Shown here: positions 1 to 9,400 of the stretch, piece after piece | Position numbering within the stretch: position 1 is the stretch's first letter | Layout of the letters: the number at the start of each line of letters is the position of its first letter | Assembly (NCBI RefSeq): GCF_010894455.1 | Contig: NZ_JAAIXY010000001.1 | Location: forward strand, 124,001-188,000 | Direction of reading: 5' to 3' | From: Myxococcus eversor | GTDB lineage: Bacteria; Myxococcota; Myxococcia; Myxococcales; Myxococcaceae | Length of the DNA stretch: 64,000 bases | Notes under the pieces: model-generated | What the model saw: the letters and a program-made list of their open reading frames with translations, nothing else | Databases searched by the model: none | What the model was told of the DNA's origin: nothing | Position numbers and translations under genes: made by a program

Positions 1-807
1 CGCCGAGGAGCGGTTGCCCGCGGCGTCACGCGCCTTCGCGGTGAACGTGTACGTCGTGTTCGCGGCCAGCCCCGTCACCGTGACGCTGGTGGAGCCGGAG
101 GTGGTGGCGGACGCGGACGCGCCGCCATTGACGAAGACCTCGTAACCGGTGACGCCCACGTTGTCCGTGGACGCGCCCCAGGACAGCGACACGCTGCTGG
201 CGCTCACGCCGGTGGAGGCGAGGTTGGCGGGAGTGGAGGGCGCCACCGTGTCGTTCGCCGGACGGGGCGACGTCGTCACGCTGTGCGCGGTGCTCGCGGT
301 GGAGCGGTTGCCCGCGGCGTCACGCGCCTTCACGGTGAAGGTGTACGTGGTGTTCTCCGCGAGGCCCGTCACGGTGACGCTGGTGGCCCCTGCCGTGGAC
401 GCGGAGGCGGTGGTGCTTCCGTTGGTGAAGACCTCGTAGCCGGTGACGCCGACGTTGTCCGTGGACGCGCCCCAGGTCAGCGACACGCTGTCGAAGGTCT
501 TCGCGGTGGAGGTGAGTGAAGCGGGCGTGGATGGGAGCTGCGTGTCGGGCTGCGGATTCCCCGTACGTTCCAGCCACAAGGCCAGGACGTTGGGCGGTTC
601 CCAGCCCACGAGGGAATAATGGGACTGACGGCAGTCGTAGGCCTTGCCTCCATAGGAGGCGATGTCGCCCACGGTGTACTGCGTGTTGGGGGCCCAGGCC
701 CCCCGGTCCGCCGCGAACGCGGACGTGGGAAGCAGGGTGCTGAGCAGGGTGACGAAGGCCACCAGGGCGGTGAGTGCCGCCCGGGGGAGGTGTCCTGGAA
801 GCTGCAT
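1..807 (-). CDS. Secreted chitin-binding (CBM5/12-like) FN3-repeat protein, C-terminus beyond window
   Basis: The reading frame starts at ATG 807 and is still open at base 1, so only the first 269 residues are here. Residues 1-32 form a signal peptide ending near AFA. Residues about 36-82 are an aromatic-rich module (WAPNTQYTVGD, YGGKAYDC, GWEPPN..LW) typical of CBM5/12 chitin-binding domains. At least two fibronectin type III repeats follow (TGYEVF, GLxxNTTYTFTVKARDAAGNRS). This layout is common in secreted chitinases, lytic enzymes and other polysaccharide-active proteins. The catalytic part, if there is one, lies off the left edge, so I give no enzymatic function. The gene is divergent from the YCII gene. 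Confidence 0.85.
   Translation of the reverse strand, partial: MQLPGHLPRAALTALVAFVTLLSTLLPTSAFAADRGAWAPNTQYTVGDIASYGGKAYDCRQSHYSLVGWEPPNVLALWLERTGNPQPDTQLPSTPASLTSTAKTFDSVSLTWGASTDNVGVTGYEVFTNGSTTASASTAGATSVTVTGLAENTTYTFTVKARDAAGNRSTASTAHSVTTSPRPANDTVAPSTPANLASTGVSASSVSLSWGASTDNVGVTGYEVFVNGGASASATTSGSTSVTVTGLAANTTYTFTAKARDAAGNRSSA
8..481 (-). repeat. Tandem near-identical FN3 units, period 294 bp
   Basis: The same DNA phrase (gagcggttgcccgcggcgtc) occurs at about 8 and 302, exactly 294 bp (98 codons) apart. Much of each unit is nearly identical at the DNA level. This shows recent duplication of FN3 units within the gene; the array continues past the left edge. Confidence 0.7.
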
Positions 808-1108
808 GGCGTCTGCCTTTCGGCTGGGGGAAACCGAAGAGAGAGGGCCACCCCATTTTTCGGGTCATTCAAGCTTTACGTTTTTCCTGCGCGCCAGAGG
901 ACCGGGCGAGCGACCGGCTCCGTGATTTCTGGCGGGGTGCGCCCCATTTCCGGGGTGAGGGGCAAGGGCCGCCTGTCATTTCGCGGGGTTGACGATGGCC
1001 TTCGGAAAATAAAAAGGCCGTGTCGATCTCCCGCGAGTCTGTTCGACGAAGGAGTAGAGCCCGGGACAACGGGCACGTACGAACCCCAGGAACCTGAAGG
1101 AGAACGAC
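808..1108. other. Divergent intergenic region
   Basis: This stretch separates the FN3 protein (minus) from the YCII gene (plus) and should hold both promoters. It contains slightly A/T-rich patches near 868-890 and 1005-1015. I see no convincing hairpin, RNA gene or short coding region. A ribosome-binding site (aaggagaacg) lies just before 1109. Confidence 0.5.
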
Positions 1109-1531
1109 ATGCGATTCATGGTGCTGGTCAAGGCGACGAAGGACTCGGAAACGGGCGCGCCGCCGAACGAGAAGATGCTGACCGAGATGGGGAAGTACAA
1201 CGAGGAGCTGGTGAAGGCGGGAATCATGCTCGCGGGCGAGGGACTCCACCCCAGCTCCAAGGGCGTGCGGGTGCGCTTCTCCGGCACGAGCCGGACCGTG
1301 ATTGACGGCCCCTTCGCGGAGACCAAGGAGTTGGTGGCCGGCTTCTGGCTGTGGCAGGTGAAGTCGAAGGAAGAGGCCATCGAGTGGGTGAAGCGCTGTC
1401 CGAACCCGATGCCCGGCGAGTCGGAAATCGAACTCCGTCAGGTGTTCGAGATGGAGGACTTCGGCGCGGAGTTCACGCCCGAGCTGCGTGCGCAGGAAGA
1501 GCGTCTGCGTGAGCAGGTCTCGAAGAGCTAG
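1109..1531 (+). CDS. YCII-related (DGPF-type) domain protein
   Basis: 140 residues with the pattern of the DGPF subgroup of the YCII family: an opening MRFMVLVKAT strand, the signature DGPFAETKE near the middle, and a C-terminal strand leading to E-V-rich residues. The family has a ferredoxin-like fold. Members often sit near ECF sigma factors, and few have a proven reaction. A good Shine-Dalgarno (aaggag) lies 7 bases before the ATG. The gene is monocistronic here. The domain call is firm, the function unknown. Confidence 0.88.
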   Translation: MRFMVLVKATKDSETGAPPNEKMLTEMGKYNEELVKAGIMLAGEGLHPSSKGVRVRFSGTSRTVIDGPFAETKELVAGFWLWQVKSKEEAIEWVKRCPNPMPGESEIELRQVFEMEDFGAEFTPELRAQEERLREQVSKS

Positions 1532-1956
1532 GCGCCCCAGCCCTCTCCCACACCCCGCGGAACGCACGCGGCCCCATCGGGTGCGGGGCCCGTGCGTGAC
1601 ATCACCACCTCGGCGTGTATGGCATTTCTCCATGCCGCTGTGGACGCTGAGCGCGTGAGCCCCCGGTTCACGTGACGTTTGTTTTTGATGACCGCCTGTC
1701 GCACTTCGCCTGGCATTCCTTGCCCACGGCGGAGGTGCGTCTGGGTGAGCCCCTTGTGTGTGTATTCCACGGGCTGGCGCATTCCCGAAAACGTTCGTTC
1801 GTTGCCTCGCGCGTGCGTGGATTATTCCCATGCGTGTCGATTCATGTCTGTCTTTTTCGCCGCGCGAGACAGGTCGCGAGGCAATGTCAGACCCCTGGTG
1901 CACAACGCACGTGGCTCATTCATCTCCATGCGGTTCATGAATTGTGAGGGTTCAGA
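1532..1956. other. Long intergenic region ahead of the lipid synthase cluster
   Basis: 425 bases without a convincing gene. The part from about 1670 to 1955 is visibly richer in A/T than its surroundings, as expected of a promoter region for the cluster starting at 1957. Short open frames here overlap each other and have no family-like sequence. It contains the inverted repeat listed separately. Confidence 0.5.
1802..1884. repeat. 10-bp perfect inverted repeat upstream of lipid cluster
   Basis: TTGCCTCGCG at 1802-1811 is repeated in reverse complement (CGCGAGGCAA) at 1875-1884, 63 bases apart. It could be a looping operator or a structured leader for the synthase operon. It could also be chance, given the base composition. 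Confidence 0.4.
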
Positions 1957-3453
1957 ATGTCCCCGTCATTCCAGCAGGGCACCCGTTCGCTTGCGCAGGT
2001 CCTGGAGCAGATTCGTCGTTGTGCGGCGAGCGTCACGCGGTATCCGCTCGATATCCTCACCGCGGAGGCCCACCTCGAGGACGAGCTGGGCATCGACTCG
2101 GTGAAGCTCGCCGAGATTGCCGCCGTCGTCGCGCGGGAATTCAACCTCCCGGTGGACCGGCTGCCGCGTGGCTCGAAGGCGCGCACGCTGGGCGCCATCT
2201 CCGAGCGCGTGGTGGAGTTGTTGGCGGAAGCAGCGCCTGCTCCCGTCGCGGCGCCCGTGGTCGCCCCCTTGTCGGGAGAGCGCGCCACCCACCCGCGCGA
2301 GGTGTCTTCCTCGCCCGCTGCGTCGTCGGACCTGGAGGCCCAGGTGCGCTCCGTGTTCGCTCGTGTCACCCGGTATCCCCTGGAGCTGCTGACGCTGGAG
2401 GCGGACCTGGAGGACGAACTGGGCATCGACTCCGTCAAGCAGGCGGAGGTGATGGCGGTGCTCGTCAAGGAGCTGGGGCTGGAGGTGGGGCCGAAGCCCT
2501 CCCAGCGGCTGCGCACGCTCTCCGCGCTGTGCGAGGCGATTCGCATGTCGCGTGGGGGCGTGAGCGCGCCTCGACGCGAGGTGGAGCAGCCGGTGCGTGC
2601 CGCGCCTCCGCCCTCCGTGGCCCGGCTGCCCTTCGAAGGGAAGGTCGCGCTCGTCACGGGCTCGGGCAAGGGCATCGGCAAGGTCATCGCCATGCGGCTG
2701 GCCAGCGCGGGAGCGACAGTGGTGGTGAACTCGTTCCATTCCCGAGACGAAGGGGAGCGGACGGCCCAGGAGATTGTCGCGGCGGGGGGCAAGGCGCTGC
2801 ACCTGTGGGGCTCCGTCGCGCAGGAGGAGCACCTGGAGCGGCTGTTCGCCTCCATTGGTGAGCAGTTCGGCGGTCTGGACTTCCTGGTGTGCAACGCGTC
2901 CAACGGCCTGATTGGGCCGTTCGACCGGATTTCTCCGCGCGACTGGGACAAGGCGTTCCGCACCTGCGTCACCGGCACCTACGAGTGCGCCATGCGGGCG
3001 CGGCCGTTGATGGCACGGCGGGGAGGCGGGGCCATCGTCACGATGTCCACGTCCATGTCCCAGCGGTACATGCATGACCTGGGCTGCCAGGGCGTGGTGA
3101 AGGCCGGAGTCGAGTCCCTCACGCGCTACCTGTCCGCGGAGCTGGCGCCCGAGGGCATTCGCACCAACTGCGTGTCGGCCGGGCCGGTGCACGGAGAGCT
3201 GCTGGGGATGTTCCCCAACGCTCCTGGGCGCGTTACGCGCTGGGAGTCGGCCACGCCCGGTGGGCAGCTCTGCACGGCGGATGACGTCGCGGACGTGACG
3301 GAGCTGCTCCTGGGGCCGAAGACGCAGCGGGTGAACGGCGCCATCTGGGTGGTGGACGGCGGGCTCTCCAGCACGGTGGATGGCCTGTTGCCCGTCGGGC
3401 AGCGGCCTTCCAACGGACACGACGTGCGGGCGCTGCTCGCCCTGGATTCCTGA
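1957..3453 (+). CDS. Twin acyl carrier protein fused to FabL-like enoyl reductase/SDR
   Basis: 498 residues. There are two acyl carrier domains, each with the phosphopantetheine site DELGIDSVK (Ser48 and Ser159). The tandem ACP arrangement is typical of PUFA-type synthases. From residue 229 there is an SDR with the NAD(P) motif TGSGKGIG (234-241) and an NCVSAGPVHGELLGMF stretch resembling the FabL branch of enoyl-ACP reductases. The conserved Lys is K382. The position seven residues earlier, where FabL has its catalytic Tyr, is Leu375, and the classical YxxxK site (378) is Gln. Activity may therefore be altered or lost. The synthase gene follows 25 bases downstream, so this protein probably carries the chain made by it. 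Confidence 0.85.
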   Translation: MSPSFQQGTRSLAQVLEQIRRCAASVTRYPLDILTAEAHLEDELGIDSVKLAEIAAVVAREFNLPVDRLPRGSKARTLGAISERVVELLAEAAPAPVAAPVVAPLSGERATHPREVSSSPAASSDLEAQVRSVFARVTRYPLELLTLEADLEDELGIDSVKQAEVMAVLVKELGLEVGPKPSQRLRTLSALCEAIRMSRGGVSAPRREVEQPVRAAPPPSVARLPFEGKVALVTGSGKGIGKVIAMRLASAGATVVVNSFHSRDEGERTAQEIVAAGGKALHLWGSVAQEEHLERLFASIGEQFGGLDFLVCNASNGLIGPFDRISPRDWDKAFRTCVTGTYECAMRARPLMARRGGGAIVTMSTSMSQRYMHDLGCQGVVKAGVESLTRYLSAELAPEGIRTNCVSAGPVHGELLGMFPNAPGRVTRWESATPGGQLCTADDVADVTELLLGPKTQRVNGAIWVVDGGLSSTVDGLLPVGQRPSNGHDVRALLALDS

Positions 3454-3477
3454 ACACCTTCGAACGGGGAGAACGCC

Positions 3478-6400
3478 ATGGGTTACTTCGCTGTCCCGTA
3501 CGTCATCCACTTCGATGACACGATGGCCTACGGGAGCCATCACTTCCTCACCAACTTCAAGTTCCAGTGCGCGGGCCGAGAGCACCTGCTCTTCGGGCCC
3601 CACTTCTTCGAGGTGCCCGAGTTCCGCCGCGACTTCGAGCGCGTTCTCCTGCTCACGTATGAGGGGTACTCGCGCAACCTCGCGCCCGCGAACCTGGGCG
3701 ACCGGCTGGTGGTGCTGACGTCGTTCGAGGAGCGGGGCGAGGTGTCGGTCCGCTTCTGCTTCCGGACGTTGAAGCAGGACGGAACGCCCGTGGCCTGCGG
3801 CTACCAGACGGTGCTCTGCGCCGACAAGGAGACCGGAGCGCTCTGCCCGTTCCCCGACTCGTTCCGCCCGTGCTTCGAGTCCCTGGCCGACATGTTCGAG
3901 CCCGCCGCGACGCTGAGCTTCCGGGAGCGCGCGCTCAAGGGCGGCACCGCCATGTCGGAGCTGTTCTCGGAGAGCGTCCGGGGACTGGCGAGGCAGCTCC
4001 TCGCGGACCCGACCGCGTTGGGGTCGGCTCGGTTGGTGGAGGCGATGGCGCCGGTGCGCACCACTCCGAAGGAGGCGGCGGCCTTGGGGCTGCCTGTCGG
4101 TGCCACCGCGTTCCTGTTCGCGGGGCAGGGCTCGTTCGAGCCTGGGTTGTTCGCGCGACTGCTGCTCCTTCAGCCGGAGCTGCGCGATGAACTCGCGGCA
4201 GTGGAGGACGTGGCGCGGCGGTACGGGTTCGAGGTGGGGCCCTTGCTCGCGGCCCGTGACGCGGACGAGGTGCGGCGGGTGCTGGAGCAGTCGCCCCGGT
4301 TGGACCAGCTCGGCATCTTCTTGTCGGGAGTGCTCGGGGCGCGGTGGCTGATGCGCGAGGGCCGGGCTCCCGACATCTTCGTGGGGCACAGCTTCGGGGA
4401 GATCGCCGCGATGACGGCGGCGGGGGCGCTGGATGTGCGGGGTGGCGCGGAGGTGGTGTGCCTGCGCAGCCAGGCGCTCCAGTCGGTGTCGGACGACCTG
4501 GGAACGCTCGCCGCGGTTGCGTTGGGGGAGGCGGAGGCGTCGCGGACCCTCGCCGAGTGCGGCGCGGCTGGGCTGGTCATCGCGGGTCGCAACCACGCGA
4601 AGCAGACCGTGGTGGCGGGGGCGCGCGCGGAATTGGAGCGGCTCCGTTCACACCTGGAGCAGCGGGGACAGGGCTTCACGTTCGTGGCCAGCCGGTATCC
4701 GTTCCACCATCCAGGGCTGCGGAGCGCGGCGGAGGCGTTTCGTGCGGCGCTCGCGCGCGTCGAGATGCGGCCACCGCGAGGACCCATCTACTCGCCGATC
4801 GAGCGAAGGGTGTACTCAGGGGGGCCGGGCGAGTTGGCGGACGCGCTTGCTTCTCACCTGGTCCACCCCTTCGACTTCCAGGGCGCGGTGGAGTGGTTGT
4901 CGCGCTCGGGTTGCACGCGCTTCCTGGACTGTGGGACGGAGGGGCGACTGGCGCGCATCGTTCAGCGCATCCTCCCGGCGACCGCTGTCACCGAGCTGAG
5001 CGCCATCGCCGGGTTGCTGCCCTCGGAGGCGGCCTTCGTGGTGCCGTCGCTCGGGAAGGGTGAGGGCAGGACTCCGCCGGCGGGCTCGGCCCCCGTGGTG
5101 CCGGCTCGTGGTGATGCGGCGGAGGAAGTGCCGGAGGTCGCCATCGTCTCGCTCGGGTGTCTGTTTCCGGGTGGAGCGTCGGACCCGGAAGCCTACTGGC
5201 GGAACATCCGTCAGGGGGTGAGCGGCATCGTCGACCCGGGCGCGAGCGAGCCTTCCCTGGTCACCGACTTCGTGGGTCCCACGGGGACGCCGGACCGCGC
5301 CTACACGCTCCTCACGGGCGCGGTGCGAGACGCGGACCTGGTGGCTCCGCGAGGTGTCGACCCCGCGCGCTTCCACCGGTACGTCCGGGAGCAGAAGCTC
5401 CTGGCCATCGCGCTCGCGCAGGGAATGACAGGGCTGGAGGGCATCGCCACACGCTCGCCCGAGCGCATCCAGTGTCTTCTCGGCTCCACGGCGGAAGGGT
5501 CGTCCGAGTACGACGCGGCGCTCAGCCTGGAAGCGGGAGAGGCCCTCCTCCGAGCGAACGGGATGCACGGGGCCGACCTCGCGTTGCTGTCACAGGCGGC
5601 GCGTTCGGTGATGGGAGTGGAGACGCGGTCTTCCGAGCTGGCGCCGCATCCCACGCTTCAGGCGGTGGTGACGGACGTCGTGGGACGGGGTGTCTCCACG
5701 GTGTTGCTCGATGCCGCGTGCGCGTCCTCGCTCTATGCCATCGCGCTGGGGATGAAGTCGCTTCAGCAGGGGGATGCGGACCTGGTGCTGGCCGGCGGAG
5801 TCTTCTCGCCGGGCCCTGGCAACAGTTGTCTCTTCTCCCAGTTCAACGGGCTCTCGGGGACCGGGAGTCGTCCGTTCGATGAGCGGGCGGATGGAGTCAT
5901 CTTCGGAGAGGGCGCGGGCGTCGTGGGGCTGATGCGGCTGCCGGACGCGCTCTCCGCGGGGCTTCCGGTGCGGGCCATCGTCCGGGGCACGGGGCTGTCC
6001 AGTGATGGGCGCAGCAGCTCGGCGAACGTTCCGCGCGTCGAGGGCCAGGTGTCCGCGATGAAGGCGTGCTACGCGGCGGCGGACATCGACCCGGCCACCA
6101 TCCAGTACCTGGAGGCCCACGGCACGGCCACGCCGGCGGGGGATGCCACCGAGCTGAAGTCGATTGCGAAGGTCTTCGGCGGCAGGCGCGAGGGCATCCA
6201 GCTCGCGAGCGTGAAGGCGCTGATTGGCCACGTGGGCTGGGCGGCGGGCGCGGCCTCGGTCATCAAGTTGTGCAAGGCGCTGGAGCACCGACTCATTCCA
6301 AGGCAGGCGAACTTCGAGCGACCTGGCGCGGAGCTGCGCGCGCTGGGCCCCGACTTCGAGGTGAGCCTGAGCGAGCAGCCCTGGCCCGAGAATGGCGAGC

Positions 6401-9400
6401 ATCCTCGCCGTGCCGCCACGAACGGCTTTGGCTTCGGGGGAACCAACGCGCACTTGGTGCTCGAGGAGTATCGGGGTGGGCGTGTCGCGCCGAGCGCCTC
6501 GGCACGGGCGGGCCAGCGCGGTGAGCGGGTGGCGGAGCCTCGAAGTGGGCTTCGTGCACCGAGCGCCTCGAAGCGGGCGGGGCCGAGTGGTGAGCTGGTG
6601 GTGGTGGCCGCCGAGGGGGTGTTCCCGGATTCGAGCGGCCTGCCGGGTGTCGGTGTGCCGTCCGAGGTGGGAGCACGCTTCGACGCCGCGGCCTTCAGGC
6701 TGCCGTCCTCGCTGAGGCTGTTGCCGGACATCGCCGAGGACATGGACCTGACGCAGGGGCTCGCGCTCACGGCCGCCAGTGCGCTCGTCCAGAAGCTGGA
6801 GGGCTTCGATGGACTTCGCGCGGGAACGGCCCTCGTGCTCGGCCTCGAAGGGAAGACGCGCAGAGGCGTGGAGGCCATCCAGCGCGTGTTGGCCGCGTCC
6901 ACGCGTCGCAAGCTGAGAGAGCGCGTCCTGAGGGCTCCGGAGCAGGCGGCGTTGTTGCCGCTGGCGGAGCGCTTCCATGACGTGGTGCTGGGGACGCTGC
7001 GTCCCTCGGGGCCCTACACGCTGCAAGGGATGATGGCGAACGTCACGCCGGGGCGCGTGGCGGGAGCGCTGGATGTGAAGGGCCCCAACTTCGTGGTCGA
7101 TGCCGGAGGGGCTTCGCTGGCCGCCGCGCTGAAGGCCGCGCGAGGGGTGTTGGAGACGGGCTTCGAGCTGGTGCTCGTGGGTGGGGCGCATGTGCTCCGC
7201 CCTGGGGCTGTCGCGAGTGGGTCTCAACCGGAGGAGGGCTTGATGTTGTTGGCGGTCACCACCGCCGAGAAAGCCGCGCGGCGAGGTCTGAAGGTGCTGT
7301 GCCGCCTCCAGATGTCGGAGGCCACGGACTCACGAACGGGGGCCGGCCATGTGCTGCCGCCACACTCTGCGCGCGAAAGCTTGGAAGTCCTCCGAGCGGT
7401 GCGGGCAGCCGCCGAAGGACGTCCCGCCACGCTGCGGTTCCATCCGGAAGCCGCGAGCGGTGTCCGACTGGAGCTTCAGCTCCTGCCGGAAGGGGCCGCG
7501 CGGCCGGAGCGTGGGCTTCAGCCTCGGTCCACCACCCAACCCGTGGGACTGGGAACCGAGAAGAGGATGGCCTCTCCGGACTCGCGTCACGCGGAGCCGA
7601 AGGAGGTCGCCGCCGAAGAGGCATCCAGCGGCTTCGACCACAGTGCGCCCATCGGCTATTACTCGCCCGTGCTCGTCGAGCACCCCGTGCGGTCAACGCG
7701 GCCCACGCGTCGCGACGTGCGTCGCGTCCTCGTCATCGCGGAGGACGAAGCGCTGGCTCACGAACTGGAGCCTCATGCACGCCGGCTGTTCGGGCCTGAC
7801 CACCTCGTGCTCTTCGCGGGCGAAGCGAAGTCAGCGGGACAGGTTCGCGGCATCGACCTGACCCGCGAGGAGACGGCCGACGCGGCGCTGGAGGCGTTGG
7901 GCTTCTCACCCCAGCTCATCCTCGCCGTCAGTCGAATCGAGCCGCATGCGCGCGAGGCCGAGGTGGTCTCCGACACGGCGCTGCGCCACGAGGCGCTGGA
8001 GTTGCTCTTCCTCGCCGCCCGTCGCTCCTACGAGCCGCTCCTCACGGGAGAAGTCACGCTGGCGAGCGTGTGCGTGGGAGGCGTGGGCCCCGGGCGCGTC
8101 CTGCACCCGATGACCGGTCTGTTCGCCGGGATGCTCAAGTCCGTCGCTCGTGAAGTCCCGGCGCGAAACGTTCGCGCCATCGCGACCTCACGGCGGAGCC
8201 TGCCCGAGGCCCTGGCGCAGGCCCTGGCCGAGTTGGACTCGGAGGAGGAAGGCACCCCCTCGGTCGAGGTCTGCTTCGACGGAGAGGCTCGGTGTGTCCG
8301 CCGACTCCGTCCCACCGCCCCTCCGGTGCCTGGCTCATCCACACTCGATTCCAGCTCCGTGGTGTTGCTGACGGGAGGCGGGCGAGGTGTCACGGCGGTG
8401 CTCGCCGGGGCACTCCTGAAGCGGTACGGCTGCACGGTGGTGCTCCTGGGACGCAGCGACCCGGAAGCCGCGCCCGAGCGGGTGCTGCACGCCCCGGAGG
8501 ACCAGCTTCCCGGGGTGGAGCGGGAGTTCTACGCCTCGGAGCTGGCGGCGAAGCCGGGCACGCGGATGCCCGAGCTGCGAGCACGCTTCGAGCGATACCT
8601 CGCGGTCCGGGAGCTGCGGTCCACGCTGGTGGGCCTCGCGAAGCTGCCAGGACGCATGGTCTACCGCGTCGCGGACGTCACGAGCCCGGGAGACGTGGCA
8701 CGGGTGATGGACGAGCTCACTCGAGAGCACCGGCGCCTGGACCTGGTGGTCCACGGAGCGGGCACGCAGACGTCCAAGAAGCTCAACCGTCGGCGTCTCG
8801 CGGAGCTTCGCACGAACCTGGACACGAAGCTGCTCGGGCTTCGCAACCTGCACGCCGCCTGCGCGAGCCGCTTCGCGCGTCCCGTGCCGTTCCATGTCCT
8901 CACGTCCGCGTTCAGCTTCATCGGCAATGACGGACAGGCGGACTACGGCGCGGCGAACGAGGCGCTGGACCGCCTGTGCGCCTGGGCCACTGACGCCAAT
9001 CCCGGGACGCCCTGGTGCAGCGTGGGGTGGCTGGCCTGGGACGGAATCGGGATGACCCGAGGCTCCGAGTATCGCGTGCTCGGCGCCAGCAGGAAGCTGC
9101 GCGGGATTCGCGCGGAGGAGGGCGAAGCGCTGTTCCTCCAACTCCTCGAGGGCACTCCGCGCGAGTCCATCCACGTGCAGCTCACGGAGAGCGAGCGCTC
9201 CTACTACGGCCTGGAGGTTCTGCCCGCGGAGCCCCCGCCAGCGACGGAGCCTTCCGCCGTGTTGAGAGACCTCGTGGTCGATGCCGCCAGCGTGCCATGC
9301 CTGGAGGACCACCTCGTCCGGGGCACGCCCACGCTGCCGGGGGCCTGGGCGCTGGACTTGATGCTGCATGCCGCGCTGGGCGACGGGCGACCGGAGCTTC

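Noticed and set aside
1528..1782. 84-residue minus-strand frame in the gap after the YCII gene
   Set aside because: No ribosome-binding site, no recognisable sequence, and it overlaps the end of the YCII gene. Nothing supports a real gene.
1672..2104. Plus-strand frames spanning the gap before the lipid cluster
   Set aside because: They run into the ACP gene in other frames and have no family-like pattern. The A/T-richer base use fits a promoter region better.
1966..4596. 876-residue minus-strand open frame
   Set aside because: Antisense to the ACP/reductase and synthase genes. No domain is recognisable and it has no upstream ribosome-binding site.
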